Assembly: GCA_026989875.1 (NCBI GenBank) | Contig: JALSIP010000010.1 | Coordinates: 1 to 33,808 of the forward strand | Length of the DNA: 33,808 nt | Direction of reading: 5' to 3' | Source of the DNA: an archaeon | GTDB lineage: Archaea; Hydrothermarchaeota; Hydrothermarchaeia; Hydrothermarchaeales; BMS3B | Shown here: positions 16,088-24,174 of the stretch, piece after piece | Numbering within the stretch: the stretch's first letter is position 1 | How the letters are laid out: each line of letters starts with the position of its first letter | The notes under the pieces: generated by a model | The model's database searches: none | The model's input: only the letters and a program-made list of their open reading frames with translations | What the model was told of the DNA's origin: nothing | Translations under genes and position numbers: made by a program

Positions 16088-17514
16088 TTCTCAGCCAGGA
16101 TGAGATGAGAGCGCTGGACATCAACGCCAGGTACTTAGGCGTGGCAGAGGAGACGCTGATGGAGAATGCCGGCAGGGCTGTAGCCGAGGAGGTGCTGAGG
16201 AGGTTCGGTACAGAAGCTAAGGCGGTGGTGCTGTGCGGGCACGGCAACAACGGCGGCGACGGGCTGGTGGCTGCCAGGTACCTGGCGGAGGCTGGCATGG
16301 AGGTGAGGGTGTACCTGGTGAGAGAGCCTGCCTCAGAGCTCACCGCGAGAATGCTGGCAGAGCTCAGGAGCACTGGCATGGTGAAGGTGCTGAAGTACAG
16401 GGGGCGGCTGAGCGAGGCGGATGTGCTGGTGGATGCGCTGCTGGGCACGGGAGTGAGGGGTGAGGTGAGGGAGCCCTACAGAAGCGTCATAGCCGAGGTG
16501 AACCGCTTTGCCGGCTACGTGGTTAGTGTTGACCTGCCCTCTGGCATGAACGAGAGCGGTGGCGGATACAGGGTTGAGCCTGACCTGGTGGTAACGCTGC
16601 ACGCCATGAAGCGCGGGCTGGAGAATCTGCCCTGCGTTGTCAGGGACATCGGAATCCCGGAGGAGGCTGGGAGGTACGTTGGACCTGGAGATGTGGCGGT
16701 TAGCGTGTGGAAGAGGAGCAGGGACTCCCACAAGGGCGAGAATGGCAGAGTTCTCATCGTGGGCGGCAGCACGGAATACCACGGTGCCCCGGTGCTTGCG
16801 GCTCTTGGAGCTATGAGGGCTGGTGCCGACCTGGTGCTGGTGGCAGTGCCTGAGGCGATTGAGGTGCCGGTGAGAGCAGCCTCCCCCGAGATTATACTGC
16901 GCCCGTATTCGGGGCAGAGGCTGGAGGCTGGGGCGGTGGATGCGCTGCTGGAGCTGGCTGAGAGCGCCGACTGCGTGCTCCTCGGTCCGGGGCTGGGGGA
17001 GCATGAGAAGACCCTTGATGCCGTGAGGCACATGCTAAGGGAGCTTGAGGTCCCCTGCGTGCTTGATGCCTCTGCACTTGCGGCTGCTCGGGGTGCAGCG
17101 CTGCCGGAGGGCAGCGTGCTAACACCGCATGCCGGGGAGTTCAGGAAAATCACCGGCACGAGTCTGCCGCGTGAGGTAGGGCTGCGGGCTGAAGCGGTGC
17201 AGCGGCTCGCCCGCAGGCGCAGAGCGGTGGTGCTGCTGAAGGGCAGAGTGGATGTCATCGCCTCACCCGGGAGGGTGAAGCTGAACCGCACCGGCAGCCC
17301 GGGGATGACGAAGGGCGGCACAGGGGATGTGCTGGCGGGAGTGGTGGCAAGCTTTATAGCTCAGGGATGCGGAAGTTTTGAGGCGGCATGCTGCGCAGCC
17401 TTCCTGTGCGGTCTTGCGGGAGAGACCCTTGAGCGGCGGCGGGGCTACGGATTCTCGGCAGCAGAGCTTGCGGAGGCGCTGCCGGAGGCGGTGCTGAGCT
17501 CGCTGGAGTTCTGA
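16084..17514 (+). CDS. nnr: Bifunctional NAD(P)H-hydrate epimerase / dehydratase
   Basis: N-terminal GHGNNGGDGLVAARYL and VDLPSGM; C-terminal LTPHAGEF and GSPGMTKGGTGDVLAGVVA. ATGA overlap with the S2P gene. Confidence 0.95.
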   Translation: MILSQDEMRALDINARYLGVAEETLMENAGRAVAEEVLRRFGTEAKAVVLCGHGNNGGDGLVAARYLAEAGMEVRVYLVREPASELTARMLAELRSTGMVKVLKYRGRLSEADVLVDALLGTGVRGEVREPYRSVIAEVNRFAGYVVSVDLPSGMNESGGGYRVEPDLVVTLHAMKRGLENLPCVVRDIGIPEEAGRYVGPGDVAVSVWKRSRDSHKGENGRVLIVGGSTEYHGAPVLAALGAMRAGADLVLVAVPEAIEVPVRAASPEIILRPYSGQRLEAGAVDALLELAESADCVLLGPGLGEHEKTLDAVRHMLRELEVPCVLDASALAAARGAALPEGSVLTPHAGEFRKITGTSLPREVGLRAEAVQRLARRRRAVVLLKGRVDVIASPGRVKLNRTGSPGMTKGGTGDVLAGVVASFIAQGCGSFEAACCAAFLCGLAGETLERRRGYGFSAAELAEALPEAVLSSLEF

Positions 17515-17984
17515 TGGTACCTCTGAAACACCTGCTTAGCGTAGCTCAGGAAGTCATCCTTGGGCACGTAGCCCATCACCCTCTCAAGCACCTCCTCCCG
17601 GGGGGTTATGAATATCATCGCCGGCGGATACTGCACCCCGTATTTTGAGCTCACGCGCTTGTCGGTGTCAACGTTCACAGCCACCAGCACAAAGTTCTGC
17701 CTGAGCAGCGCATTTACCTGCGGGTCAGGGAAAACCTCGCTCTCCAGCTTCCTGCAGAACTTGCACCAGGTAGCCCAGAAGTAGAGCATCACCGGCTTGT
17801 TCTGCTCCTCCGCAAGCCTGAGCCCTCTGTCGTAGGAGTTGTACCACACTAAGCTGCCAACGTAGGTGTGCTCCTCATCGCTTATTATCGGAGCGCTCTT
17901 GGAGGATAGGTAGGCGAAAACTGCCAGAGCAACTATCGCCCCTAAGGTAATGGCGCTCTTTGTCCTCACTCGCTCACCATGCAT
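17445..17984 (-). CDS. Membrane-anchored thioredoxin-fold protein
   Basis: N-terminal TM, then NKPVMLYFWATWCKFCRKLESEVFPDPQV (CxxC), YPPAMIFITPREEVLERVMGYV. Confidence 0.88.
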   Translation of the reverse strand: MHGERVRTKSAITLGAIVALAVFAYLSSKSAPIISDEEHTYVGSLVWYNSYDRGLRLAEEQNKPVMLYFWATWCKFCRKLESEVFPDPQVNALLRQNFVLVAVNVDTDKRVSSKYGVQYPPAMIFITPREEVLERVMGYVPKDDFLSYAKQVFQRYHQNSSELSTASGSASASSAAENP

Positions 17985-18009
17985 TCAGACCTGAGTAACC
18001 ACATAAAAT

Positions 18010-18249
18010 TTAACGCAGCACCGCCTCGCCCCTGTAGCCCCTTTCCCTGAGCTCACGGATGTACATGAGCTCCTCATAAAACTCTACGGTCTGCCTGGCA
18101 AGGGCAACCTTCTTCAGGGCTCTGCTGAGCAGCGCAGATACCCGGGGCTGGGTTATGCCCATGGCTTCTGCTATCTCCACCTGAGAGTAGCCCAGCAGGT
18201 GATAGCGCAGCACCTGCGCCTGCCTGCCGGTGAGCACACCCACGCTCAT
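18010..18249 (-). CDS. Tfx-like HTH DNA-binding protein (short)
   Basis: 79 aa: LTGRQAQVLRYHLLGYSQVEIAEAMGITQPRVSALLSRALKKV, a Tfx-type HTH. TATA TTTAAAAG ~27 nt before the ATG suggests a leaderless mRNA. Confidence 0.85.
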   Translation of the reverse strand: MSVGVLTGRQAQVLRYHLLGYSQVEIAEAMGITQPRVSALLSRALKKVALARQTVEFYEELMYIRELRERGYRGEAVLR

Positions 18250-18266
18250 AATATGCAGGTGTTATG
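18247..18266. promoter_or_regulatory. Operator-like dyad, copy 1: CATAATATGCAGGTGTTATG
   Basis: CATAA-N10-TTATG inverted repeat spanning the start codon/TSS of the Tfx-like gene. 18/20 identical to copy 2. Confidence 0.6.
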
Positions 18267-18293
18267 TGGGGCTTTTAAAGGTTTCGCAAAAAC

Positions 18294-18301
18294 TTTATAT
18301 A
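18294..18301 (+). promoter_or_regulatory. TATA box for the 120-aa gene
   Basis: TTTATATA preceded by an A-rich BRE-like tract (GCAAAAAC). Confidence 0.6.
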
Positions 18302-18344
18302 CAGGGACGTGATAGGTAGGTGTGGCGGACAGGTAAATCCGCCG

Positions 18345-18364
18345 CATAATATAAAGGTGTTATG
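18345..18364. promoter_or_regulatory. Operator-like dyad, copy 2: CATAATATAAAGGTGTTATG
   Basis: Same CATAA-N10-TTATG dyad as 18247-18266, in the leader of the 120-aa gene. Confidence 0.6.
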
Positions 18365-18376
18365 AGGTGAGAGAGA

Positions 18377-18739
18377 ATGGCAAATCCGCTTGAGGCACCG
18401 TGGCTCAGTTCCAGAAAATTCCCCGGAAAGTACGAGGAGGAGCTGACCGACGATGACATACGCGAGTGGGAGGAGAAGGAGAGGCAGGGCTTAATCGTGG
18501 ACGACGTCCCGGGCGGCACTGACGTGAGCATACCCATAAGAGTGGACTACATGAACGGCGACTACCACAAAGCCTACGAGATTCTGCAGAAGAACAAGAT
18601 ACCCATAAAGTACAAGACCGTCATGACGGTTCCGCCCTTCCACGCGACGATTCACGTGTTCCCGCCTGACGGCGTCAAGGCGATGAAGCTCCTCAGGGAA
18701 GCGGGCATTACGATGTACAAGGTGAAGCCGGTGTTCTGA
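18377..18739 (+). CDS. Uncharacterised 120-aa protein
   Basis: MANPLEAPWLSSRKFPGKYEEELTDDDIREWEEKERQ...ITMYKVKPVF. Own TATA box, GAGGTGAGAG SD, and a terminator. Confidence 0.85.
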   Translation: MANPLEAPWLSSRKFPGKYEEELTDDDIREWEEKERQGLIVDDVPGGTDVSIPIRVDYMNGDYHKAYEILQKNKIPIKYKTVMTVPPFHATIHVFPPDGVKAMKLLREAGITMYKVKPVF

Positions 18740-18769
18740 GCCCGCCGGGGCTCTTCTTCTGTTTTTTTC
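18738..18769 (+). terminator. Stem-loop plus poly-T terminator-like element
   Basis: GAGCCC-GCCG-GGGCTC perfect 6-bp stem followed by TTCTTCTGTTTTTTT. Confidence 0.65.
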
Positions 18770-18814
18770 ACAACCTTTATCTTGCGGCAGGGAGAGTAGT
18801 TACCGGGTGATGTT

Positions 18815-19852
18815 ATGGAGCTGCTGAGAAAGCTCAGCGAAGCCCACGGTGTGCCGGGTTATGAGGATGAGGTGCGCAGCCTGCTGCTCAGGGAGTTTGA
18901 GGCTTTCTGCGACTCGGTTGAGGTGGATGCTCTGGGCAACCTGATAGCGAGAAAGGGCTCGGGAGAGGCAAGGGTGATGCTGGCAGCCCACATGGACGAG
19001 ATAGGGCTGATGGTGAAGCACGTAGACAGCAAGGGCTACCTGCGCTTCATGCCTCTCGGCGGAGTGGTGGAGCAGTGCCTGCTCAACCAGAGGGTGCTGG
19101 TGCACACCTCAGAAGGGGTGGTCAGGGGGGTTATCGGCTCAAAACCACCCCACCTGATGAAGGATGAGGAGAGGAAAAAGCCTGTGAAAACCGAGGACAT
19201 GTTCATAGATGTTGGTGCCGGCAGCGCGGAAGATGCCGAAAAGATGGGTGTCAGGGTGGGGGACTTCGTGACCTTTGAGAGGAGCTTTGCTGAGCTGGGT
19301 GGCGAGCTGGTTACGGGAAAAGCCTTTGATGACCGCATCGGATGCTGGGCTATGGTGGAGGTGATGAGAAGGCTGGAGGTGGATGCCGAGGTTTATGCCG
19401 TTGCCACGGTGCAGGAGGAGGTGGGTCTGAAGGGCGCACGCACCTCCGCCTACGGGATTGCGCCAGACATGGCGCTGGTGCTTGAAACCACCTCCGCCGG
19501 CGACTTCCCGGGGGTGAAGGAGGAGGAGTGCAGGGTGAAGCTTGGCGCGGGGGTGGTGGTCACGGTGGCTGATGCAGGTGGCAGGGGGCTGATAACACAC
19601 CCGCGCATCAGGGAGCTGCTGGTGAGCACCGCAAGGGAGGAGAAGATAGAGCACCAGCTTGAGGTGGTTGAGAGGGGCACCACCGACGCCACCAGCATCC
19701 ACCTCACCAGAACGGGAGTACCAACAGGCGTACTCTCGGTGCCCGCAAGGTACCTCCACTCTCCCGTGGAGGTGGCTGACCGCAGGGATATGAAACGGGC
19801 GGTGGAGCTGTGCTGCTCTGCCGTGAGAAGGTGGTGCGAGGAGCGTAAGTGA
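18815..19852 (+). CDS. M42 family aminopeptidase/glutamyl aminopeptidase-like metalloprotein
   Basis: SEAHGVPGYEDEVRSLL, AAHMDEIGLMV, GKAFDDRIGCWAMVEVM, TVQEEVGLKGARTSAYGI. Confidence 0.92.
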   Translation: MELLRKLSEAHGVPGYEDEVRSLLLREFEAFCDSVEVDALGNLIARKGSGEARVMLAAHMDEIGLMVKHVDSKGYLRFMPLGGVVEQCLLNQRVLVHTSEGVVRGVIGSKPPHLMKDEERKKPVKTEDMFIDVGAGSAEDAEKMGVRVGDFVTFERSFAELGGELVTGKAFDDRIGCWAMVEVMRRLEVDAEVYAVATVQEEVGLKGARTSAYGIAPDMALVLETTSAGDFPGVKEEECRVKLGAGVVVTVADAGGRGLITHPRIRELLVSTAREEKIEHQLEVVERGTTDATSIHLTRTGVPTGVLSVPARYLHSPVEVADRRDMKRAVELCCSAVRRWCEERK

Positions 19853-19868
19853 GCTCCACCCTTTTCCA

Positions 19869-20615
19869 ATGTTACTGTTTGCAGGGGAACTTATGGACTT
19901 CATGCAGCAGACCCTGCTGTTCTACCTGGTGGTTTTCTGTGTTATTGTTGTGGCTTTTACCTCTCACGGGAGAAACGCTGTAAGAGGTGCTGTATGGGGC
20001 ATTTTCAGCGCCATGATGCGCCTGAGAAGGAGAAGGATGGTTGCAGAGAGGGCAAACGCCATGCTTGATAGGCAGGAGAAGCCAAGCCTTCAGGGCACCT
20101 TCTTGGTGCTGCTCCTGTACCTGCTGACCGGCTACCTCATCCTCTCAAAGGTCTTCTTCTTTGCTGTGGTGCTGGGCAACAGCATGTATCCGGTGCTTCA
20201 GAAGGGTGACCTGGTGCTGATTCAGACGCTCTCAAGGGAGCCGGAGGTGGGGGACATCATACTCTTCTCAGGCTTTGTTGAGAGGGATGTGGAGAGGAGG
20301 CAGTACGTGCTGCACAGGGTGTACGGGGTAACGCCAGAGGGGTTCCTGACGAAGGGAGATGCCATGCCTGCCCCCGACCCCTGGGTGGTGCCGCGTGAGA
20401 GGGTGCTGGGAAAGGTGGTGACCATAGCGGGAGAGCCAATCGCAATCCCGGGAGCGGGGGAGGCGCTGATTGTTGAGCCGGGGAAGGAGCCATCAAGGGC
20501 AAGCGTGGTTTACCTGCTCGGCATAGCGCAGCGCGCGGGTATGGCGATGTTCATCGCCTTCATGCTGGTCTATCTGCTCAGCAGCCTGCGCAGAGCAAGA
20601 GCTGCTGCGGGTTAG
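19869..20615 (+). CDS. Archaeal signal peptidase I (S26B)
   Basis: VVLGNSMYPVLQKGDLVLIQ, VLHRVYGVTPEGFLTKGDAMPAPDPWVV. N- and C-terminal TM segments. Start may be the ATG at ~19893. Confidence 0.88.
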   Translation: MLLFAGELMDFMQQTLLFYLVVFCVIVVAFTSHGRNAVRGAVWGIFSAMMRLRRRRMVAERANAMLDRQEKPSLQGTFLVLLLYLLTGYLILSKVFFFAVVLGNSMYPVLQKGDLVLIQTLSREPEVGDIILFSGFVERDVERRQYVLHRVYGVTPEGFLTKGDAMPAPDPWVVPRERVLGKVVTIAGEPIAIPGAGEALIVEPGKEPSRASVVYLLGIAQRAGMAMFIAFMLVYLLSSLRRARAAAG

Positions 20616-20836
20616 CTCAGGGGATAGAGCATGAGCATGAGCAGAGTTACACCCACGCCGATGGCGTAGCCGATGAGGGATTCACGCAGGCTGCTGCTTC
20701 TCGCAAGGCTCCCGGCAATGAGAAGCGCAGCACCTGAGGCTGTGCTGAAGGCTGCCGCGGCATTCTGCGAGGCTGCCAGCCTCAGCAGCCCCTGAGCCAG
20801 CAGAAAGGCGCCGGGGAAGGAGAGCAGGCACCTCAA
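20612..20836 (-). CDS. Small hydrophobic membrane protein
   Basis: 74 aa, two or more hydrophobic stretches. 4-nt overlap with the phosphoesterase gene. Confidence 0.6.
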   Translation of the reverse strand: MRCLLSFPGAFLLAQGLLRLAASQNAAAAFSTASGAALLIAGSLARSSSLRESLIGYAIGVGVTLLMLMLYPLS

Positions 20837-21312
20837 AGCTCAACCACCTCCACCTGCATGCCTTCAAGCTCCACCAGCGCGAGGGTGCACCTGCCGGTGA
20901 GGTAGCCGCAGAGCTCCCCGGGGTTGAGCCAGAGGGTGCTGCCCCGGCGCTCCTCGTGCACCCTGTGGGTGTGCCCCGTGACCACAAGCCCGTAGCTGCC
21001 GCTATCCACCAGCGCTCTGACGAGCTCCGGGGAGGTGCCGTGGTAGAGGGCCACTTTGGTACCTCCCAGGGTGAGCTCGGCAAATTCGGCGATGCCCGGA
21101 AGCTTCTCTGCCAAGAGCCGCCGCTCGCCATCGTTGTTGCCGAAAACTGCTGTGACAGGTGCTTTTAGTCTGCCGAGCTCCGCCGCGGCAAAGGGAGAGA
21201 CCACGTCACCTGCATGAAGCACGTGCTCGGCACCCCTGCGGTTCAGCAGCTCCACGGCTCTGCGGAGCACGTCCAGCCTGTCGTGAGAGTCTGACATGAC
21301 GCCTAAGAGCAT
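20833..21312 (-). CDS. YfcE/MJ0936-type metallophosphoesterase
   Basis: MLLGVMSDSHDRLDVLRRAVELLN...VLHAGDVV...VFGNNDGERR...LYHGTSPE...VVTGHTHRV...LNPGELCG. Confidence 0.93.
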   Translation of the reverse strand: MLLGVMSDSHDRLDVLRRAVELLNRRGAEHVLHAGDVVSPFAAAELGRLKAPVTAVFGNNDGERRLLAEKLPGIAEFAELTLGGTKVALYHGTSPELVRALVDSGSYGLVVTGHTHRVHEERRGSTLWLNPGELCGYLTGRCTLALVELEGMQVEVVEL

Positions 21313-21361
21313 GGGATTATCTTGAGGGCATGAGAATAAAAAGGTTTTTTGGCTGGAAGGA

Positions 21362-21523
21362 TTGAATCACCTGTTAGAGATACCCCGGCTCTCAAAGGCG
21401 GAGGTCGTGAGGAGGCTCATTATCACAGGGTTAAAGCAGGTTAAAAAGCCTGAAGACCTGATAGGGGTGCAGGCGCATCTGACACCGGGCTACCAAAAGT
21501 TTTTTATACCGGCACTGGGATAA
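21362..21523 (+). CDS. Possible small ORF with RHH-like character (start codon uncertain)
   Basis: From TTG: (L)NHLLEIPRLSKAEVVRRLIITGLKQVKKPEDLIGVQAHLTPGYQKFFIPALG. Protein-like composition, but no good start or SD, and its 3' end overlaps the TATA box of the next gene. Confidence 0.3.
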   Translation: MNHLLEIPRLSKAEVVRRLIITGLKQVKKPEDLIGVQAHLTPGYQKFFIPALG

Positions 21524-21545
21524 AACTTCTACGGAGGTTGCGGGA

Positions 21546-21794
21546 ATGTATTACGTGAACGGGCTTGAGTACTTAGGGAGAGAGGTAGTTATCCGGGGAA
21601 AACCGATGAAAAACGTTGAGGCAAAGCGCTTTGTCACCATAAAGAAGACGGACAGGATGCCCACCAAGGAGGAGGTGCTTGCCTGGGCGCGGGAGTGGAA
21701 GCCAAAGGACAACGCCAAGCTCAAGAAGGTCTGGGTAATGCAGATGGAGGGCAACAAGTGGCGTAAAGTGATGGACGTTATCAACTTAGAATAA
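21546..21794 (+). CDS. Uncharacterised 82-aa basic protein
   Basis: MYYVNGLEYLGREVVIRGKPMKNVEAKRFVTIKKTDRMPTKEEV...; TATA TTTTTTATA and SD GGAGGTTG upstream. Confidence 0.8.
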   Translation: MYYVNGLEYLGREVVIRGKPMKNVEAKRFVTIKKTDRMPTKEEVLAWAREWKPKDNAKLKKVWVMQMEGNKWRKVMDVINLE

Positions 21795-22547
21795 CTTGCC
21801 CGTTATTTTCTCTATTTTTTCTGACAGCGAAAAAATACGCTGCAGTGCCTCTGACTCCTCCTGCAAATCTGCCAGGGGTACGCCCTGTCTTTCGGCTTTT
21901 CTCACCATCTCATCCTCCGGGATGTTCTCCAGCACCTCTGCTATCAGGTTATCCCGCAGGAAGTCCTCATCATCAAGGGAGCTCACCCTGTTTGCCACGC
22001 AGTAAACCTCCGGTATTCCCGCGCTTCTTGAGAGCTCAATCAGCCTGTTTGCCACGTCCACTGCCTTTCTTGATGGCTCCGCCACCACCAGCATCAGGTC
22101 AAAACCCTCGGCGATGTTCCTCGCCATGTGCTCCACGCCAGCCTCGCTGTCCAGTATAACCATCTCCCCCCTCTTGAGTATCAGGTGTCTGAGCAGTGCT
22201 CTCAGGAAGGCATTCTCCGGGCACATGCATCCCTGGCTCACACCCTCCACCGTGCCCATGACAATCAGGCGTATGTTGTCCCTGACCGCGCAGTACTTCT
22301 CAACCACGTCATCCACCCTCGGATTCAGGTTGTATATTCCGGGGGTTATTACCGTTCGCTCTCCTATGAGCTGCTTGAGCTTTGAAATCGGCACAGGATT
22401 TTCAACACCTATCATGGTGTGCAGGTTCATGCTCGGGTCTGCATCCACGGCGATGACGCTGTAGCCCCTGTCAGCAAAAAGCCTCACCAGCGTTCCGGCA
22501 ATTGTGGTTTTCCCCACGCCCCCCTTTCCGGAAATCGCAATCTTCAC
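21786..22547 (-). CDS. CooC-like CODH/nickel-insertion maturation ATPase
   Basis: MKIAISGKGGVGKTTIAGTLVRLFADRGYSVIAVDADPSMNL, the CooC CxC motif in GCMCPENAFLRALL, DSEAGVEHMARNI. Confidence 0.92.
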   Translation of the reverse strand: MKIAISGKGGVGKTTIAGTLVRLFADRGYSVIAVDADPSMNLHTMIGVENPVPISKLKQLIGERTVITPGIYNLNPRVDDVVEKYCAVRDNIRLIVMGTVEGVSQGCMCPENAFLRALLRHLILKRGEMVILDSEAGVEHMARNIAEGFDLMLVVAEPSRKAVDVANRLIELSRSAGIPEVYCVANRVSSLDDEDFLRDNLIAEVLENIPEDEMVRKAERQGVPLADLQEESEALQRIFSLSEKIEKITGKLF

Positions 22548-22912
22548 CTGACCACTTCCTCTGCAGCTTCAATCTTCCTTATCAGCCTGCGGTACTCCTC
22601 CTCTCCGATGCGCCCGCTGGCGTATGCTCCCTCCACCTGCTGCCTCCTCTTCTCCAGCGTCTCCTTAGTGTCAGGTGCATAGGGGTCTGTGCCTATCTCC
22701 TTCTCCAGGTAGTCAGGTATGCCATCAAGGTCGGAGTCTGCAGAAGTCACCACCTTCCCGGCTTCCCTCTTCCCGCCCCCGCCGCCGAAGGGATTGTAGA
22801 GTATGGCATAGGCTAAGCTTGATAAAACCATTATCCCTATTCCAAAAAGTGCTCCAAGCTGCACTGCTGTGAGCTTGCCCCTGCTACCCCTCGCCTGACG
22901 CCTTCCCGGCAT
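22544..22912 (-). CDS. Membrane protein with Ca-binding TSP3/EF-hand-like loop and SHOCT-like C-terminus
   Basis: TM (LGALFGIGIMVLSSLAYAILY), DSDLDGIPDYLEKEIGTDPYAPD, EGAYASGRIGEEEYRRLIRKIE. Start chosen at ATG 22912 (MPGRRQ). Confidence 0.78.
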   Translation of the reverse strand: MPGRRQARGSRGKLTAVQLGALFGIGIMVLSSLAYAILYNPFGGGGGKREAGKVVTSADSDLDGIPDYLEKEIGTDPYAPDTKETLEKRRQQVEGAYASGRIGEEEYRRLIRKIEAAEEVVR

Positions 22913-22971
22913 GGTTAAAAACCTATGTGCTAACGACAATTAAATTTTTGCACCGGAGAAGGCGCACATTT

Positions 22972-24084
22972 TCAGTTCCTGAAGACCATCACCTTTGCCG
23001 GGAGGGTGCCGAGGGTGACTCTGAGCATCTCATCCGGCTCGGCAGGATACAGCTCGGGTCTGGCGGTCAGCAGCACTGCGGTGCGCCAGCTCCCTGAAGC
23101 CAGAGCACGCTCAAAGCCAGCATAGAGCTTGGCCACCTTGCGGGGGCTGCCCATTCTCAGCCCGTAGGGCAGGTTCGCGATAACCACATCCTCGGAATAG
23201 CGCAGCTCTCTGGCATCTCCCGTGAAGAACTCCACCGCCCCGGCTATGCCCGCGCATCTGGCATTCACCCTCGCCCCCTGCAGGTGCTTTGGTGAGATGT
23301 CGCACCCCCTCACCTTCAGCTCTCTCCTGCGCATCCCCGCCTCTGCCTCCTCAGCCACTCTGGAGAGCTGCTCCACGGGCAGAAAGCGCAGCCTCCAGAG
23401 CAGGAAGGAGCTCTTCCTGAGCATGTTTGGCATGCGCCACGCCCACCTCACAGCCTCTATGCACACCGTGCCCGAGCCGCAGAAGGGGTCAATCAGTGCC
23501 TCGCTGTGCCTCCATTCAGCCAGCCTCAGCAGAGCATGGGCGGCTGTGGGCTTCAGCGGTGCCGGGTGCAGGTAGGCTCTGTAGCCCCTGCGGTGCAGGC
23601 TCCTGCCGGTGGTATCCACTCCCAGCCACAGCAGTCTTCCCGAGAGCTCCGCCCTTATCACCACCCCGGGCTCCTTGAGGTTGACCCTGAGCCTGTGTCC
23701 CCTCTCCCTCCGGTACCTGTCAATCACCGCCTGACCTATGCGTGCTGCTATTTCAGGGGAGGTGAACTCATGCTCACCTATGCGCTCTGCCCTCACCGCA
23801 AAGCTCTGCTCCGGCGCAATCAGCTCCTCAAAGGGCACGCTCAGGGCTGAGGAGTAAACCTCCTCAAGCGTCTCCACCTCCTCCCTCAGGAGCAGCAGCA
23901 CCACCCGGTGCAGGGTGTTTGAGCAGTAGTTGAGGAGCAGCACATCCTTAGCTGAGCCTTTCAGGAGCAGCCTTCCCTCACCCACCGCTTCGGGTTTTCT
24001 GCCAGTAAGCTCCTCAACCTCATCTGCCGCAACTGCTTCAAAGCCCCGTTCCGTGGTCATGAAGAGCTCCAGCCTCTCAGCCAT
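22972..24084 (-). CDS. THUMP-domain RNA methyltransferase (Trm14/RlmL-like)
   Basis: [65 protein letters not shown] at 24084 preferred. Confidence 0.9.
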   Translation of the reverse strand: MAERLELFMTTERGFEAVAADEVEELTGRKPEAVGEGRLLLKGSAKDVLLLNYCSNTLHRVVLLLLREEVETLEEVYSSALSVPFEELIAPEQSFAVRAERIGEHEFTSPEIAARIGQAVIDRYRRERGHRLRVNLKEPGVVIRAELSGRLLWLGVDTTGRSLHRRGYRAYLHPAPLKPTAAHALLRLAEWRHSEALIDPFCGSGTVCIEAVRWAWRMPNMLRKSSFLLWRLRFLPVEQLSRVAEEAEAGMRRRELKVRGCDISPKHLQGARVNARCAGIAGAVEFFTGDARELRYSEDVVIANLPYGLRMGSPRKVAKLYAGFERALASGSWRTAVLLTARPELYPAEPDEMLRVTLGTLPAKVMVFRN

Positions 24085-24174
24085 GGCAGCCTTCGCCTCC
24101 AGCACCCGTGGCATGGCAGGGGAAAACGTTTAAATACCTCTACCACCCATGAATGGATAGCAGGAGGAATCACG

